Source of the DNA: an uncultured Oscillospiraceae bacterium
GTDB lineage: Bacteria; Bacillota; Clostridia; Oscillospirales; Oscillospiraceae
Direction of reading: 5' to 3'
Assembly: GCA_910588975.1 (NCBI GenBank)
Contig: CAJUSE010000039.1
Coordinates: 1 to 13,448, forward strand
Length of the DNA: 13,448 nucleotides
Within the stretch, counting starts at the first letter, position 1; every line of letters starts with the position of its first letter. The translations under genes were made by a program, and so were the position numbers. The notes below the pieces were generated by a model that was given only the letters and a program-made list of their open reading frames with translations, did not search any database and was not told the origin of the DNA. Shown in pieces: positions 13,010-13,448 of this stretch.

Positions 13010-13448
13010 GTGGCAACCAAGAGCAAGCAAAGTTTGGTGATCGTGGAGTCACCGGCCAAGGCCAAGACCATTACCAAATATCTGGGTCCGGGCTATGAGG
13101 TAAAGGCCTCTATGGGCCATGTGCGGGACCTGCCCAAGAGCAAGATCGGGGTGGATGTGGACCACGGCTTTGCCGTGGACTACCAGCCCATCGCCGGCAA
13201 GGAGGACGTGATCAACGACCTCAAGCGCTCGGCTAAAAAGAGCGAATATGTCTATCTGGCCACCGACCCTGACCGGGAGGGGGAGGCCATCTCCTGGCAC
13301 TTGAAGGAGCTTCTGGGCTTGCCCGACGATAAGACCTACCGGGTCACCTTCAACGAGATCACCAACAAGGTGGTCAACGAGTCCATCGCCGCACCCCGGC
13401 AGATCGACATGGACCTGGTGGACGCCCAGCAGGCCCGGCGGGTGCTGG
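13010..13448 (+). CDS. topA: DNA topoisomerase I (partial, N-terminal part)
   Basis: This type IA topoisomerase relaxes negative supercoils. About 146 residues of the Toprim domain are in the window and the gene runs past the right edge. LVIVESPAKAKTITKYLG (9-26) carries the catalytic Glu13, and TDPDREGEAISWHL (85-98) carries the metal-binding DxDxE residues (Asp86, Asp88, Glu90). FNEIT and QQARRVL follow as in the family. The start is GTG 13010, with ACGGAGGG 7 nt upstream; an ATG at 12993 is in another frame. The full protein is normally about 700-850 residues, so most of the gene, including the catalytic Tyr, is outside. Confidence 0.97.
   Translation, partial: MATKSKQSLVIVESPAKAKTITKYLGPGYEVKASMGHVRDLPKSKIGVDVDHGFAVDYQPIAGKEDVINDLKRSAKKSEYVYLATDPDREGEAISWHLKELLGLPDDKTYRVTFNEITNKVVNESIAAPRQIDMDLVDAQQARRVL

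Noticed and set aside
1..13448. CRISPR array, insertion sequence or prophage
   Set aside because: No regularly spaced repeats, transposase, terminal inverted repeats or phage genes were found; the genes are mostly housekeeping.

Overview
The window reads as chromosomal DNA of an anaerobic, spore-forming Clostridia member, most likely an Oscillospiraceae-type gut bacterium (Flavonifractor/Pseudoflavonifractor/Lawsonibacter-like). The evidence is a GC-rich coding sequence, strong Shine-Dalgarno sites, frequent GTG/TTG starts, an intact sporulation sigma factor (SigK), class I dihydroorotase with the PyrK type of dihydroorotate dehydrogenase, a KtrB/KtrA potassium system, and a dprA-topA pair. 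The placement is inference from gene content; no search was run.

Layout. (1) Positions 1-3550, minus strand: a pyrimidine (UMP) operon reading pyrC, pyrF, two small zinc-ribbon genes, pyrK (cut by the left edge), driven by a clear SigA-type promoter at 3521-3549. (2) 3632-3817, plus strand: a 61-residue glycine-zipper membrane microprotein, divergent from pyrC and convergent with sigK, with a shared hairpin terminator between it and sigK. (3) 3872-4567, minus strand: sigK, uninterrupted and with a pro-sequence. (4) 4744-4835: tRNA-Ser(GGA) with its own promoter and terminator. (5) 5095-7647: a large Cache-type hybrid sensor histidine kinase with two receiver domains and no partner in the window. 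(6) 7725-8483, minus strand: an AadA-like nucleotidyltransferase. (7) 8628-10825: ktrB-ktrA potassium uptake genes behind a consensus promoter and a structured leader. (8) 10864-12911: an rRNA/tRNA 2'-O-methyltransferase of the SpoU/TrmH family, then dprA. (9) 13010 to the right edge: the start of topA with its own promoter.

How the genes work together. pyrC, pyrF and pyrK supply three activities of de novo UMP synthesis. The two zinc-ribbon paralogues sit inside that transcription unit and are the least explained part of the window. KtrB is the membrane channel and KtrA its nucleotide-binding gate. DprA and TopA are DNA-handling housekeeping proteins. No CRISPR array, insertion sequence, prophage or obvious defence island is visible. 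The most notable undescribed items are the tandem zinc-ribbon pair with a shared C-terminal peptide, the perfectly spaced glycine-zipper microprotein, and the folded ktrB leader. Several starts were moved from the longest reading frame to GTG or TTG codons because of Shine-Dalgarno placement and family alignment.
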